From: Sphingobacterium siyangense
GTDB lineage: Bacteria; Bacteroidota; Bacteroidia; Sphingobacteriales; Sphingobacteriaceae
DNA: 64,000 bases
NCBI RefSeq assembly: GCF_007830445.1
Contig: NZ_VLKR01000022.1
Span: 52,696 to 116,695, forward strand
Direction of reading: 5' to 3'
Part shown: one piece after another, positions 44,938 through 54,222 of the stretch
Position numbering within the stretch: position 1 is the first letter of the stretch
Layout of the letters: every line of letters starts with the position of its first letter
The notes under the pieces: model-generated
What the model was told of the DNA's origin: nothing
The model's database searches: none
The model's input: the letters and a program-made list of their open reading frames with translations, nothing else
Position numbers and translations under genes: made by a program

Positions 44938-45465
44938 TTAACCCATTTTTTTCACTATCTTTTCAAAGGTGTTGATATTCCGGCTTGTCATCTTATCTTT
45001 AAGATTCTTTTTCCCTAGCACCTTTCCAAAGCTGGAGTCCAAAGTATTTCCCTTAGGCACACGCCAATAAAAGACTGTATTGACAATTTCAGCCTTCTCC
45101 CCTAGCACCTGCGTCGAATTGCTGAATTCATCCATCAGTATTGTTTCGACACCTTTTGTCCCTACAAAAGCATATACATGGAAGTCCGTATGCGTTTCGA
45201 ACGGAATGTTTGCCTGCAGCAATTCCACCTCTTCCTGCGACCGGATGAATAAAAAAGCTTCATAAGAAAAATATGCCGACATGGACTCCTCCAATAGCCG
45301 CTTGAGCGGGTCGGCCGCTTTGTCCGACGAAAAAACAATATTTCCAGAAGCCAGTACCGAAGTGACATCAGTTAGACCGGCGTCCTTAAAAACTTGACAG
45401 ACATCTACCATCTTCATATTGGTTCCCTTCACATTGACGCCACGTAGAAAAGCACAGTATTTCAT
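44938..45465 (-). CDS. DUF1697 family protein
   Basis: 175 residues. The start KYCAFLRGVNVKGTNMKMVDVCQVF and the region VTSVLASGNIVFSS are typical for DUF1697. The fold is alpha/beta, cytoplasmic; function unknown. It ends with KKNLKDKMTSRNINTFEKI, also conserved in the family. The alkyltransferase-like gene lies 9 bp upstream on the same strand. Confidence 0.9.
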   Translation of the reverse strand: MKYCAFLRGVNVKGTNMKMVDVCQVFKDAGLTDVTSVLASGNIVFSSDKAADPLKRLLEESMSAYFSYEAFLFIRSQEEVELLQANIPFETHTDFHVYAFVGTKGVETILMDEFSNSTQVLGEKAEIVNTVFYWRVPKGNTLDSSFGKVLGKKNLKDKMTSRNINTFEKIVKKMG

Positions 45466-45474
45466 GTTATTAAA

Positions 45475-45777
45475 TTAATCGATTAATTCCTCCATCGGAT
45501 TCCAAAACAACTTTCTAAAATCCTTGATCCGTAAATTATTCACAACAAGTCCTTCAGCTTCAAGCCGTTCTTGAAACCCAGGCACAGCAAGTATACCGCT
45601 ACTTGATATAACACGATGAGCAGGAACATCTTTCGGGCATCCGCCCATCGCTTTCCCGACGTGCCTTGAGTGGTTAGGAAAACCCAAAGCTTTTGCTATG
45701 GCTCCATAAGTCGTTACTCGACCTTTGGGAATCAGCTTTGCAACCTCATATACTTGTTGTTTGAATTGCTCATCCAT
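45475..45777 (-). CDS. alkyltransferase-like protein (MGMT fold, Cys replaced)
   Basis: 100 residues. IPKGRVTTYGAIAKALGFPNHSRHVGKAMGGCPKDVPAHRVISSSG has the DNA-binding wing of O6-alkylguanine-DNA alkyltransferase, but the active-site PCHRV reads PAHRV. The missing Cys rules out alkyl transfer and places it with ATL proteins, which flag alkyl damage for nucleotide excision repair. Most ATLs have Trp there; Ala is less common. Two genes form a run with DUF1697. Confidence 0.88.
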   Translation of the reverse strand: MDEQFKQQVYEVAKLIPKGRVTTYGAIAKALGFPNHSRHVGKAMGGCPKDVPAHRVISSSGILAVPGFQERLEAEGLVVNNLRIKDFRKLFWNPMEELID

Positions 45778-45908
45778 TTCGGTTCACATTTTAATAGCTC
45801 GATATATTTACATCAAAGAGTGCCATTCCTTTGCTATTCTCATAGCAAAAAGAGAAGAGCAACCTAAGTTACGAAAAGCTCTTGTAAGCGATACAGTCTT
45901 TAATTGAT

Positions 45909-46403
45909 TCACTTGTCTAATTTTTTGTTTCCATATGATTTTGGGGGGAACGATTCCTCCAATTGTCTATATACGCGATTCCAGCTAGGGCTATCGTAAG
46001 CATTCAGTTTTACATATTGCCCCTTTTTTGTTGCAATGCTTATTTTTATATCTATTCCGTCGTATGGCTGACGCGACTCCTCCTCTTTAGCGGCAATAAA
46101 TTTTTCCAAATCAATTTTATCCAATAGGAAGTTCCATTTGTCTTCCGTATTGCCATATGATTTTAGGGTACTCTGGGCTGTATCAATTGCAGAAAACAGA
46201 CAATAAACACTATCTCTTGTTATCTTAATCGTATAACCTTTTGAAGGTGTTGCTGTAAATCCGCCAACCGTAGAAAATGACACTGCTGTAATCTCATTTT
46301 TAGTATTTTCTACCGTCACCCGATGTGAGTTATGGGTACAGCTTTCCCATAAGAATAGCTGTCCAACCAAAAGTGAGAACTTTAGGATCAATTTTCCGCC
46401 CAT
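45909..46403 (-). CDS. hypothetical exported protein
   Basis: 164 residues. The N-terminus (LILKFSLLVGQLFLWESC) looks like a lipoprotein signal with Cys at about 22. The mature part is strand-rich and ends in a basic tail (KSYGNKKLDK). No family is recognised. The gene lies after a terminator and may be a separate unit. Confidence 0.55.
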   Translation of the reverse strand: MGGKLILKFSLLVGQLFLWESCTHNSHRVTVENTKNEITAVSFSTVGGFTATPSKGYTIKITRDSVYCLFSAIDTAQSTLKSYGNTEDKWNFLLDKIDLEKFIAAKEEESRQPYDGIDIKISIATKKGQYVKLNAYDSPSWNRVYRQLEESFPPKSYGNKKLDK

Positions 46404-46446
46404 ATCTTGTTCCTTTAGACGCTGATAAGTAAATAATCAAACAAAA

Positions 46447-46483
46447 AAAAGCGTTGTCTGTTGTCAACAGACAACGCTTTTTA
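46447..46483 (-). terminator. terminator of the 46.5-50.7 kb minus-strand run
   Basis: GCGTTGTCTGTTG (46451-46463) and its complement (46465-46477) form a 13-bp perfect stem with A/T runs on both flanks. Confidence 0.85.
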
Positions 46484-46547
46484 CTATTTTCCTAATTTAC
46501 AAAAGTTATTAAGATTTCGTGACCCCAATCTCCATATTCCTTCGGTA

Positions 46548-46895
46548 TCAAACCAATCCCTCGAAATACGATCTTTTCGTCCCCTCTCCAATAAACAAAG
46601 CCGCGACATATACATCATTTCCAGCAACTGCAATTGCCAATGCTTGAGTAAAAGTTTCCCCTTTTGCCAATATAACCATTTGTCCATTCTTCCAGTAGAC
46701 AGCCATGGGTTCATTTGTATTTGGGTCAATACTCACTCCCGCTACATAGACATCATTACCAGCTACAAAGATAGAACCTGTTAACCAAGTTGCATGAATC
46801 CCAGAGCCAGTTGCTAAAATAACTTCTTGTCTATTTTTCCAGTATATTGCCCTTGACCTATCTCTTAAACTAAAATTGAATATTACTGAACTCAT
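46548..46895 (-). pseudogene. fragment of the WKNG-repeat propeller protein
   Basis: 115 codons without signal peptide. Two to three repeats of the type seen in the gene at 53143 are present (AIYWKNRQEVIL, SIFVAGNDVYVAG, AVYWKNGQMVILAKG, IAVAGNDVYVAALF). The frame stops shortly before the terminator and the third frame (EKIVFRGIGLIP..) would extend it. It looks like the remnant of a second copy, or a shortened relative. It lies at the far end of the small membrane gene run, opposite the complete copy. Confidence 0.6.
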
Positions 46896-46933
46896 ATTCA
46901 GCTATCTAGATAGGAGTGAAATTATTTCTAACA

Positions 46934-47605
46934 TTAGTTCTTATCCGTAAAATAAATTTCCAGGCCCCGATCTGCAGATCTTAGATTGATTAGATATCCA
47001 GCCTGCTCTGTTATCTTAACTGGAGTTCCTTCCGCCTCAAAAGTACTGTTGTCCAATTGTTCTTTGGGCTTGCTGGTTTTGCTCATGATCGTGGATTTAG
47101 CAATATAATAGGTATCGCCGTCCACTTTGAGGACCTTGAACCAACCGAATCCCAAGCGGTCGCCAGGTCCCGGACGCGCTTCGAAATGGCCAAAATATAC
47201 ATCACCCACAGCAGGCTTTTGTTCCATGGCGATTGTTTCCGCCGACTTTGGCAACGGCGGCTTCATTCCGTCGTAAATGATCATTCCAAATACGGCGACA
47301 ATGAGCAGCGTGGCTATCCAGCCCAGAATGGTCATCTTGAACACAAAGGGTGGCCTTGGTACTTCTTTGCTCTTTGTCTGGTAGAAAGCCTTCATTTCAG
47401 CTGTCCATAGTCGCCTTGAGATCACCTTTCCTGTACTCAGATCCTTAAATTCGCCAGTCGCTTTTTTAGAATTTACTGTACAAACGGCCATGTGCATTTT
47501 AGTTCGTAAAAACACCAAAACCATAGCCTGTTCTGCTGTCTGAGGATTTTGCAAATGGCCGGCTGCAAAACGCGTTGCTTCATATTGTTGGAGTAGAAAA
47601 AACAT
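46934..47605 (-). CDS. hypothetical membrane-anchored protein
   Basis: 223 residues. A basic N-terminal third is followed by one membrane helix (ILGWIATLLIVAVFGMIIYDG, about 93-112) and a periplasmic C-terminal domain (VGDVYFGHFEARPGPGDRLGFGWFKVLKVDGDTYYI). No family recognised. It sits at the downstream end of a co-directional run of small membrane genes. Confidence 0.55.
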   Translation of the reverse strand: MFFLLQQYEATRFAAGHLQNPQTAEQAMVLVFLRTKMHMAVCTVNSKKATGEFKDLSTGKVISRRLWTAEMKAFYQTKSKEVPRPPFVFKMTILGWIATLLIVAVFGMIIYDGMKPPLPKSAETIAMEQKPAVGDVYFGHFEARPGPGDRLGFGWFKVLKVDGDTYYIAKSTIMSKTSKPKEQLDNSTFEAEGTPVKITEQAGYLINLRSADRGLEIYFTDKN

Positions 47606-47665
47606 ATCTAAAAGATTATGGGTATTTTATGTTGTTATTTGTTGACACAATTTCCAGGAAGGACG

Positions 47666-48202
47666 TTAATCACTTTGTTTATTATAGCGATTATCGGCTA
47701 CGACTTGTAAATAGCTATCTATATCCTTTAGGATCTCGGGGGCGATCTGCGCACATTCCCTAACCGGCTGAAGTAATGCCTGTCCATGCTGAATTTGGAC
47801 AAAAGCCATCACGGATTCACCACCCCACATCCAATTATAAATAAGAGCCAGTCCGACTTCGGAAAATTTGGCCAGTTGCTTTATAAAAGCCAGCATAGGC
47901 AGGATTTCATGATAGTTTTCACTAAAATTGAGTGCTATGAAAGTCCAGCATTGTTTGTCCTCGTCATAATGTTCCGCTGCTGCGCAAAAGCGGTCACAGA
48001 GCAGTTCATCAACAACCTCACGGTTGTACTGTTTCGAATAGGTAGGGATAGCTTCCAATGCTGTTTTACTATACATTTCGCGACTGCCCCACCACTCTCG
48101 CCAATTTTCGTCCAAGTCTTCGGGGCTTGGTTTTGCCGAAAAGAACCCTGCTAAATTTTTCCTTTCGATTTGAATCTGAATATAAAGTGTATCTAGTTCC
48201 AT
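47666..48202 (-). CDS. hypothetical cytoplasmic protein
   Basis: 178 residues from ATG 48200-48202 (MELDTLYIQIQIERKNL); a longer start adds 37 residues with no support. No membrane helices. Acidic, aromatic-rich sequence (WREWWGSREMYSK, ALIYNWMWGGESV). Its look and position in a run of small membrane genes recall polymorphic-toxin immunity proteins; no toxin is nearby, so that is only a guess. Confidence 0.55.
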   Translation of the reverse strand: MELDTLYIQIQIERKNLAGFFSAKPSPEDLDENWREWWGSREMYSKTALEAIPTYSKQYNREVVDELLCDRFCAAAEHYDEDKQCWTFIALNFSENYHEILPMLAFIKQLAKFSEVGLALIYNWMWGGESVMAFVQIQHGQALLQPVRECAQIAPEILKDIDSYLQVVADNRYNKQSD

Positions 48203-48213
48203 AAGATTGCACG

Positions 48214-48633
48214 TTAAATAATTCCTGCTTTGAATAGAAAATAACCGATGCTGATCAAGACCATCGGCAAAGCTATGGCCAATAAGATATTGCTGGCCAA
48301 ATACACTCCCCAATAGGAGCGGATGCGTATATCGTTATTATTGTTCGGATCATAGATCAGATTTATTTTTTCGCCTACAGCATAAGCCGGTGGATTAGCC
48401 ATTGCTGAAGGTGAAAAACTTCTGACGCTGCCATCTATGCTATATTCCATCAGGGGCGTATACATGATACCACCCTCACTGCCCCGAGAAGGAATATTTT
48501 CGACGACTGTCGCCAGTACGAGCGAACCATTGCTCATAAGTCTCCTTGCGCGGCTAAAAGAGACTATGCCTAACATAAGGAGTGCCAATCCAATAAAGAG
48601 CAGTATCATATGTATTGTTGTTGCCATTTTCAT
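48214..48633 (-). CDS. DUF3592 family membrane protein
   Basis: 139 residues. Two membrane helices flank an extracytoplasmic strand domain: LLFIGLALLMLGIVSFSRARRL, LATVVENIPSRGSEGGIMYTPLMEYSIDG, INLIYDPNNNNDIRIRSYWGVY and a final helix. The domain and the NP-x-N turn fit DUF3592. Function unknown. Confidence 0.75.
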   Translation of the reverse strand: MKMATTIHMILLFIGLALLMLGIVSFSRARRLMSNGSLVLATVVENIPSRGSEGGIMYTPLMEYSIDGSVRSFSPSAMANPPAYAVGEKINLIYDPNNNNDIRIRSYWGVYLASNILLAIALPMVLISIGYFLFKAGII

Positions 48634-48669
48634 GTTTTGGGGTTGAAGTTAAAAAAATAGAGAGATTAG

Positions 48670-48882
48670 TTACATTTTTTCGTGACCATGTAGTTTTAAT
48701 TCAATAGGAATCAGACAGTTATGACTATTCATAGATGCAATAAATGTTCTTTTAGGCTTCATGATGATTTTTCCGTTAATCACCCGGACAGTATCTATTA
48801 GAAAATAAATTGCTCGGCAGAAAAAGCGTACCCAATTGTTTCGGAAGACCATTTCCGTTACCATTTTGAATGTCGCTTTCAT
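48670..48882 (-). CDS. possible small basic protein
   Basis: 70 residues rich in Arg/Lys and aromatic residues (FRNNWVRFFCRAIYFLID). It would fill an otherwise empty 300-bp gap between co-directional genes. No family recognised and overlapping frames exist, so it may not be translated. Confidence 0.3.
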   Translation of the reverse strand: MKATFKMVTEMVFRNNWVRFFCRAIYFLIDTVRVINGKIIMKPKRTFIASMNSHNCLIPIELKLHGHEKM

Positions 48883-48933
48883 AAATCCGTATATCTTTTA
48901 TTGCCCTGTACTTCATCACATTTTAATTTTAAG

Positions 48934-49488
48934 TTACCACCACCGTGCCTCTGGCAGCGCATAAAATACTGTATCTGCCTTTGGCTGCCAGGGAGCCTGA
49001 TGAAAGTGCCAGCTCGCGTCCACCTTATCCATAAATTTTGCAATATCCATAGTCCCCCACTGATAGGCCGTTCCGTAGCTTTTGCCCCCATAGCGGACCT
49101 TCCCAAAAACAAAGGGGGTCGAACTGCCCGAGACACCCCCTGTAAACTGGACGGCTTTTTCAATATGAAAGCTGATGCCGGCCGGAAACTTTTCCACCAG
49201 TGTATAGTCGCCCAGCCGGATGCGTTCTTCAATATAAGGCCAGTCGGGATGCAAGCTATCAAATAAAAGATATGGATAACCGTTTTGTGCATATAGCTTC
49301 ACCCTTTCACTGATCAGAATTGTCTCCTTATCCAGTGTCACTGTTTTTCCCACCCACTGCTTAAACGGTGGATATTGGCTCACACCTGTAGACTTCGTTT
49401 TGATGGTCGCGTACAGAAAAAATCCGAAGCCCAACATGGCTACAATTCCTATCGTGATGATTATTCCCATTATTTTCTTTACAGACAT
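48934..49488 (-). CDS. hypothetical membrane-anchored protein
   Basis: 184 residues. One N-terminal helix (IMGIIITIGIVAMLGFGFFLYA) anchors a periplasmic domain (YPPFKQWVGKTVTLDKETILI). The C-terminal half has several Gly/Phe turns and ends ALPEARWW. No family. Part of the same minus-strand run. Confidence 0.6.
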   Translation of the reverse strand: MSVKKIMGIIITIGIVAMLGFGFFLYATIKTKSTGVSQYPPFKQWVGKTVTLDKETILISERVKLYAQNGYPYLLFDSLHPDWPYIEERIRLGDYTLVEKFPAGISFHIEKAVQFTGGVSGSSTPFVFGKVRYGGKSYGTAYQWGTMDIAKFMDKVDASWHFHQAPWQPKADTVFYALPEARWW

Positions 49489-49589
49489 ATTTTAATTGAT
49501 TTGTTTGCATTGACCAATTCACCATTTCCGCTCCTTTTTTTAACACTTCCTTCAACATCTTTCAGTAAAGAGCTACTGATAACGACCAT

Positions 49590-50324
49590 TTACTGCCGAG
49601 CTCTTTTTCCATACAGATAGCGGTATTCTCCATCAAACGCATAGCCCAGTTCGTCTCGCACTTCAAAACCGAATTGCTGTACATTTTTTGTTTTGATGGT
49701 TTTAATGGATTTTGCGATGCTGTCTATATAAAATGCCCAGCGTCTGTCCGTCGCGTAAAAGGTATGATCACATTCCCGGTAATAGCTTCCGCCCACGCAT
49801 TCCGCTAGAATACTAAAACTTTCCGCATCCGCATCAGGTACGATTTCATCGCGAAAATAGACATGCTTACTATCTTTCGCCACATTTCCGATACGCTCTC
49901 CGTGGAGCACTTCAAAAGACGTTGCATCGGCATCCTCAACATGTTTAAAATACGCACAGTAGACCGAATCGCCTACTAGCTGATAGATCCCTGGGAGCTC
50001 CCTGAAATCAGCAAGGCGATAGGCAAGCTTCTGCTCAAAAACATAATCGTGGCCTCCCGAGGTTGCCATGCCTTTTTCAAAATCAAGGATCTGAAAATCC
50101 ACAGGATCAGCATCAGGCAGAATACAGAATCTATTTCTATAACTTTCCAGGTAAACATGATTGTTATCCTTAAAGTAATGGAAAGTAGAACCGTTACTTT
50201 GGATGATTTCAAAGCTTTGAAAATCAATGTCAGCATAAAACTTTCGGTACACTTCGCTGTCGAAATGCAAGATAAAGCTGTCATCGATTACCACAAAACC
50301 ATTCCCTAAATCCTTCCTACTCAT
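49590..50324 (-). CDS. DKNYY-type repeat protein
   Basis: 244 residues of repeated units: KDNNHVYLESYRNRFCILPDADPVDFQIL, DSVYCAYFKHVEDADATSFEVL, KDSKHVYFRDEIVPDADAESFSIL and CDHTFYATDRRWAF. The consensus D-x-x-x-VY(F/Y)...DADxxSFxxL is that of the DKNYY repeat family. In other genomes such proteins occur near toxin-immunity and contact-dependent systems. No signal peptide. It precedes a DUF4870-type gene. Confidence 0.8.
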   Translation of the reverse strand: MSRKDLGNGFVVIDDSFILHFDSEVYRKFYADIDFQSFEIIQSNGSTFHYFKDNNHVYLESYRNRFCILPDADPVDFQILDFEKGMATSGGHDYVFEQKLAYRLADFRELPGIYQLVGDSVYCAYFKHVEDADATSFEVLHGERIGNVAKDSKHVYFRDEIVPDADAESFSILAECVGGSYYRECDHTFYATDRRWAFYIDSIAKSIKTIKTKNVQQFGFEVRDELGYAFDGEYRYLYGKRARQ

Positions 50325-50336
50325 GATTAATTTGTT

Positions 50337-50678
50337 TTAGTCCGTATTGCTTTCCCTATCTAGAAATGGAAATTGCTTGTCAAATAATTCACCGACCAAG
50401 GGTAAAGGCTTTTTCACATCATTGGCCGCATTGATTATACCGATGACCATCACGATAAAAAACAATATGCCTGCATAAGCTAATATCCCTGCAAGCGACG
50501 CGAAAAAGAAGCCAACGATGTTGACGATCACGCCAAACAGAAAAGAAAAAAGGAGAAGCCCCAAGCCCTGCTTGAGGTGATAGCTACTGAAATCATTTCG
50601 CTGCGATTTTCCGCCGAAATAAGCGACTAGCCATAAGATACCGATATAACTAAGAATAGATTGTACTCTGGGACTCAT
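50337..50678 (-). CDS. DUF4870-type membrane protein
   Basis: 113 residues with three helices (ILSYIGILWLVAYFG, LLLFSFLFGVIVNIVGFFFASLAGIL, ILFFIVMVIGIINAAN). SSYHLKQGLGLLLF and KPLPLVGELFDKQF fit the DUF4870/Tic20-like pattern. First gene of the minus-strand run that ends at 46447. Confidence 0.75.
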   Translation of the reverse strand: MSPRVQSILSYIGILWLVAYFGGKSQRNDFSSYHLKQGLGLLLFSFLFGVIVNIVGFFFASLAGILAYAGILFFIVMVIGIINAANDVKKPLPLVGELFDKQFPFLDRESNTD

Positions 50679-50912
50679 GATGTTATATTTTTTTGTTTAA
50701 GCAAATATGTCAGAATCTGATTCAAAAACCTTTCCTAAGGTGCCGACAAAACATCTACTAACAAAAAAAACAGTATATACAAAACATCTACAAATTCGCC
50801 AAAACACTGAAAAACAGCATGTTTAAAAAAATAAGATTAGAGCCCGAATAAAAATCATTACAGATTTAAATATTAAATTTGGTACACTGCACGTTTGTTG
50901 TATATAAATAAT

Positions 50913-52715
50913 ATGTATTTGAAAAACTTCCCTCTACTGATCTTGATCCTGTCGATAGCTTGCTGCGCAAAAGCGCAGCTAACCCCAGCTGTGCAGCAGA
51001 CTTTAGGGAAATTGGAAAACCTCCGGATCAACAATCGGGCAAAGGAAGCCTTGGCACTCCTCGAAAAAGCAATCGAAAACAAGAAAAATACGGCTGATGA
51101 AATGGTCTATTTCTACGCACAGCAAAGCCTGATCTACGGTACACTCGACAGCCTGTTACTGAGTAAGAGTAGTCTGGACAATAGCGAGAAATTCGCCCAG
51201 CAAGCCAGCACAAACGAAGCCAAAGCCATGGCTTACCGTGCCGAGGCCGCACTGAACCGGCAACTGGGTTTACCCGATGAGGTCGTAACAAGTGCCCTCA
51301 AAGGATTACGGTTACTGGAAAAAAGCGAAAAAGACCCACAAAATCAATATGCCCTGAATTACCTGCTATATGGTGTATACAGCCGCTGGAACGAAGATGA
51401 AAAAATGAACTTTTACATTCGCCAATGTGAACATTATGCGCGAAAAGCCAAAAATAACAATTCGCTTGTAAATGTCTATAATGGGCTCTCGAGCATGTTT
51501 CAGGCCCGCTATGAAAAGCAGCCGCAGAGATCCCTACTCGACAGTAGCTTCCACTACCTCCAAAAATCATTCGGCCGCTATCAGCAAGCTCGCAGCGACA
51601 TCAGTCCGAATAGTTTTGTGATCACCTGCATCAATCTGGCCAATTTTTACTTTGAGTTTTCAAAGGCATCGCTGCACGAAAGAAAAAAACAGGCATTCCA
51701 CTATTTGGCTCTGGCAGAAACTGAGCTAAAAAAGAATAACGCCGCAGCAGATTATTGGGTCAATGTCTATGGGATCAAGAGTGATTTTGCTTTACTAGAA
51801 AATAATCTGCCACTTGCAGAGCAGTATTTACTGCAGTCAATCAGTCAGATTAAACAGGACGGAAATACCTTTTACAAATCTGAATATACCGTATTTAAGC
51901 ACCTTGCCGAGATTGCTACCAAAAAGAATGACCTGAAAACGGCACTCAACTATCAGCAGACAGCGGAGCAGCTGCTGAAAAAGACCTTTGATCAACAGCA
52001 GTTATTTAATGTACAGAAGTTGGCGGTGCAGTATGAGACCGAAAAGAAAAACCAACAATTACTTTTGCTCAGCCAGAAAGCCGAATTTCGTAAAAAACAA
52101 AATTATCTTTACGGTGGGCTTGCTCTGGCGATGCTGCTCGGTCTGGGTTTTATGTTCCGCTCCTATCACTTTAGGCTGCGCTATTCCATCGAACGTGAGC
52201 GGAAACTTCAGTTGGAAAAGCAAGATGGCGAAAAACGGGCTGCAATACAGCTCCAGCTGGAAAAGGAAGAACAGGCACGTCTACGCGCCGAGCAGGAACT
52301 ACTGGAACTCAAGCGCAAGCAGCTTGAAAAAGAAGCGCTGGCAAGCTCCTTGATGATCGAACATAAAAATGATATGTTGCAGCAGATCAAAACGCAGTTG
52401 AATGATGGCGATGCTGCTCCTATAAAAAAACTCCTAAAAGAAGAAATGCTGATCAGTGCCGATTTTCAGGATGTTATCAATCAGATCCAACTGCTACATC
52501 CCGATTTTTTCAGTCAGCTTTCAGCCAGAGCCGTCAAGAAACTTACCCCACTTGATTTAAAATACTGCGCTTACATTCACCTTCAGATGAGCACCAACCA
52601 GATTGCGCAAGCGATGCATGTGGAGGCCCAGAGCGTCCGAATGTTTAAGTACCGCTTGAAACAGAAGTTCGGTCTGGATAAGGATACCGATCTGGAAGAA
52701 TTTTTGAGAGAATAG
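50913..52715 (+). CDS. TPR, membrane and HTH sensory regulator
   Basis: About 600 residues from ATG 50913. Signal peptide (residues 1-22), TPR-like helix pairs (about 30-360), one membrane helix (YGGLALAMLLGLGFMFRSY, about 385-405), a long Glu/Arg coiled coil (410-490) and a LuxR-like HTH at the end (LTPLDLKYCAYIHLQMSTNQIAQAMHVEAQSVRMFKYRLKQKF). This is a Bacteroidota one-component sensor type with the sensor outside the membrane and the DNA-binding domain inside. It is divergent from the small membrane gene run and lies upstream of the propeller lipoprotein; it may regulate either. Start picked because it gives a clean signal peptide. Confidence 0.85.
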   Translation: MYLKNFPLLILILSIACCAKAQLTPAVQQTLGKLENLRINNRAKEALALLEKAIENKKNTADEMVYFYAQQSLIYGTLDSLLLSKSSLDNSEKFAQQASTNEAKAMAYRAEAALNRQLGLPDEVVTSALKGLRLLEKSEKDPQNQYALNYLLYGVYSRWNEDEKMNFYIRQCEHYARKAKNNNSLVNVYNGLSSMFQARYEKQPQRSLLDSSFHYLQKSFGRYQQARSDISPNSFVITCINLANFYFEFSKASLHERKKQAFHYLALAETELKKNNAAADYWVNVYGIKSDFALLENNLPLAEQYLLQSISQIKQDGNTFYKSEYTVFKHLAEIATKKNDLKTALNYQQTAEQLLKKTFDQQQLFNVQKLAVQYETEKKNQQLLLLSQKAEFRKKQNYLYGGLALAMLLGLGFMFRSYHFRLRYSIERERKLQLEKQDGEKRAAIQLQLEKEEQARLRAEQELLELKRKQLEKEALASSLMIEHKNDMLQQIKTQLNDGDAAPIKKLLKEEMLISADFQDVINQIQLLHPDFFSQLSARAVKKLTPLDLKYCAYIHLQMSTNQIAQAMHVEAQSVRMFKYRLKQKFGLDKDTDLEEFLRE

Positions 52716-53142
52716 CAGATTATTTTTTGAACCGGATTTTTTCGCTAGTCAATTCTATTCAAATAAACATTCGGCTAACAGTTTGAAAAAACCGTATTAA
52801 GAACAACTTAAAAATCCATTTAAACATCTAATTGCAAAATAATTAAGGACTAAGCTGGCTTCTCATAAACTTCCAACGAACAGCTACTAATCCTATTCTA
52901 GAATTGATTCGGATATGAGTTAAACCTTTAGTTCAATAAAGATTCTATTCATCTTCTTTTACTTTTAAACGCGATGCTTTTGAGAGCGTGTTTAAAGGTT
53001 ATCTTGATTATATCATTCTCAAGCAATATGGTGAATTTGTAGATAATTTGTAGATAGGAGAACAGCATAAAGTTTATCTACCTTTACCCTCAGGCTGGAA
53101 CGACAGCCGATCATTTTTTTGAGTAATATGAAGTAATTAACT
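52716..53142. other. gene-free gap of 427 bp
   Basis: No convincing gene, promoter or terminator. A frame without a start codon (about 52955-53053) reads FKRDAFESVFKGYLDYIIL and ends in TAG; it may be a scrap of a lost gene. Confidence 0.4.
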
Positions 53143-54222
53143 ATGAGAGAATTGAGATTTTTCCTGAAACTTATATTGGCCAGCTTTAGTTTTATTTTAT
53201 TGATGGCATGCGGGAAGGATGATGATCCGATCGAGGATAGTCAACCTGAGCCGATCGAGGCCGATGTCTATGTGACAGGAATAAAAAAGGTGAATGGGGT
53301 AAACAGACCATTCTATCTTAATGGGGAAAAAGAGATTATGCTTGCATACAGCGGTAACGTATCTGCTACTGCTAACGATATTTTTGTTTCGGATGCGAAT
53401 GTGTACGTGGTAGGGTTTATCAATTCCGATTTAACCTGGCAATATCACCCCAAGACTGCTGTGCTATGGAAAAATGGTATAATCCAAAATTTGGAAATGC
53501 CCGCCGCTTCGATAAGGTCGGAAGCTAGGGCAGTATTCGTTTCCGGAAATGATATCTATGTCGCTGGTAGACATCAAAAAGCCGGAGAAAATTGGATAGC
53601 TTGCGTTTGGAAAAATGGAAAGGTCATTAATGTGACGGACGGGACCAACACGGCCAGACTATATGATATATATGTCCATGGCAATGACATCTACCTGACC
53701 GGGTATGAAATAAATGACGAAATAGGAACTCAGGGTAAATACTGGAAAAATGGAACGCCAACTGTGTTGGAAAATAAGAATACTGAAAATATCGTCCCTA
53801 ACCAGATCACCGTTCTCGGAAGTGACATATATGTTGTCGGTTCTGGTTTTGGAGGCATTGGACAGACTGTCCAGTACTGGAAAAACGGGAAACAGTCCAT
53901 ACTACCATCAAAACCAGCGCCAGTAAATTATGGTCAGGCAATAACAACAGAAGGAAGCAATCTCCTAATAGGCGGAACCCTGGATAACCAGCCAACAGTA
54001 TGGAAGAATACGGTATCACTAAACTGGAACATCAACTCCGATCCTTCGATAGATGCTGAACTTTCAGACATGAAAGTACTAAAAGGAAATGTATTTGCAG
54101 CAGGATGGAGAAAAAATGGAACAAGTAGAACACTATGGATATGGAAAAACGGAAAGGAGTATTTCAGTACTGGACCAGATTCCCATTATACACCCACTAG
54201 TCTCTTTGTTGTTGAAAGATAA
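53143..54222 (+). CDS. lipoprotein with WKNG-repeat propeller, unknown function
   Basis: 359 residues. Lipoprotein signal (LASFSFILLMAC, lipobox LMAC, Cys about 23) followed by an acidic linker. The body has about seven units of roughly 45 residues, each with V/I-x-V-xGNDIYVAG... and ...WKNG: AVLWKNGIIQ, CVWKNGKVIN, KYWKNGTPTV, QYWKNGKQSI, TVWKNTVSLN, WIWKNGKEYF. The layout fits a seven-bladed propeller at the cell surface. No enzyme motif is seen. A truncated relative lies at 46548. Follows the TPR-HTH regulator on the same strand. Confidence 0.75.
   Translation: MRELRFFLKLILASFSFILLMACGKDDDPIEDSQPEPIEADVYVTGIKKVNGVNRPFYLNGEKEIMLAYSGNVSATANDIFVSDANVYVVGFINSDLTWQYHPKTAVLWKNGIIQNLEMPAASIRSEARAVFVSGNDIYVAGRHQKAGENWIACVWKNGKVINVTDGTNTARLYDIYVHGNDIYLTGYEINDEIGTQGKYWKNGTPTVLENKNTENIVPNQITVLGSDIYVVGSGFGGIGQTVQYWKNGKQSILPSKPAPVNYGQAITTEGSNLLIGGTLDNQPTVWKNTVSLNWNINSDPSIDAELSDMKVLKGNVFAAGWRKNGTSRTLWIWKNGKEYFSTGPDSHYTPTSLFVVER

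Noticed and set aside
48879..49292. 137-codon frame antisense/out of frame inside the hypothetical membrane gene
   Set aside because: It overlaps 48934-49488 on the same strand in another frame, lacks family motifs and has atypical Arg/Pro/Trp use.
52955..53053. Start-less open frame in the 52716-53142 gap
   Set aside because: No ATG, GTG or TTG near its start and no recognised family; noted only as possible debris.
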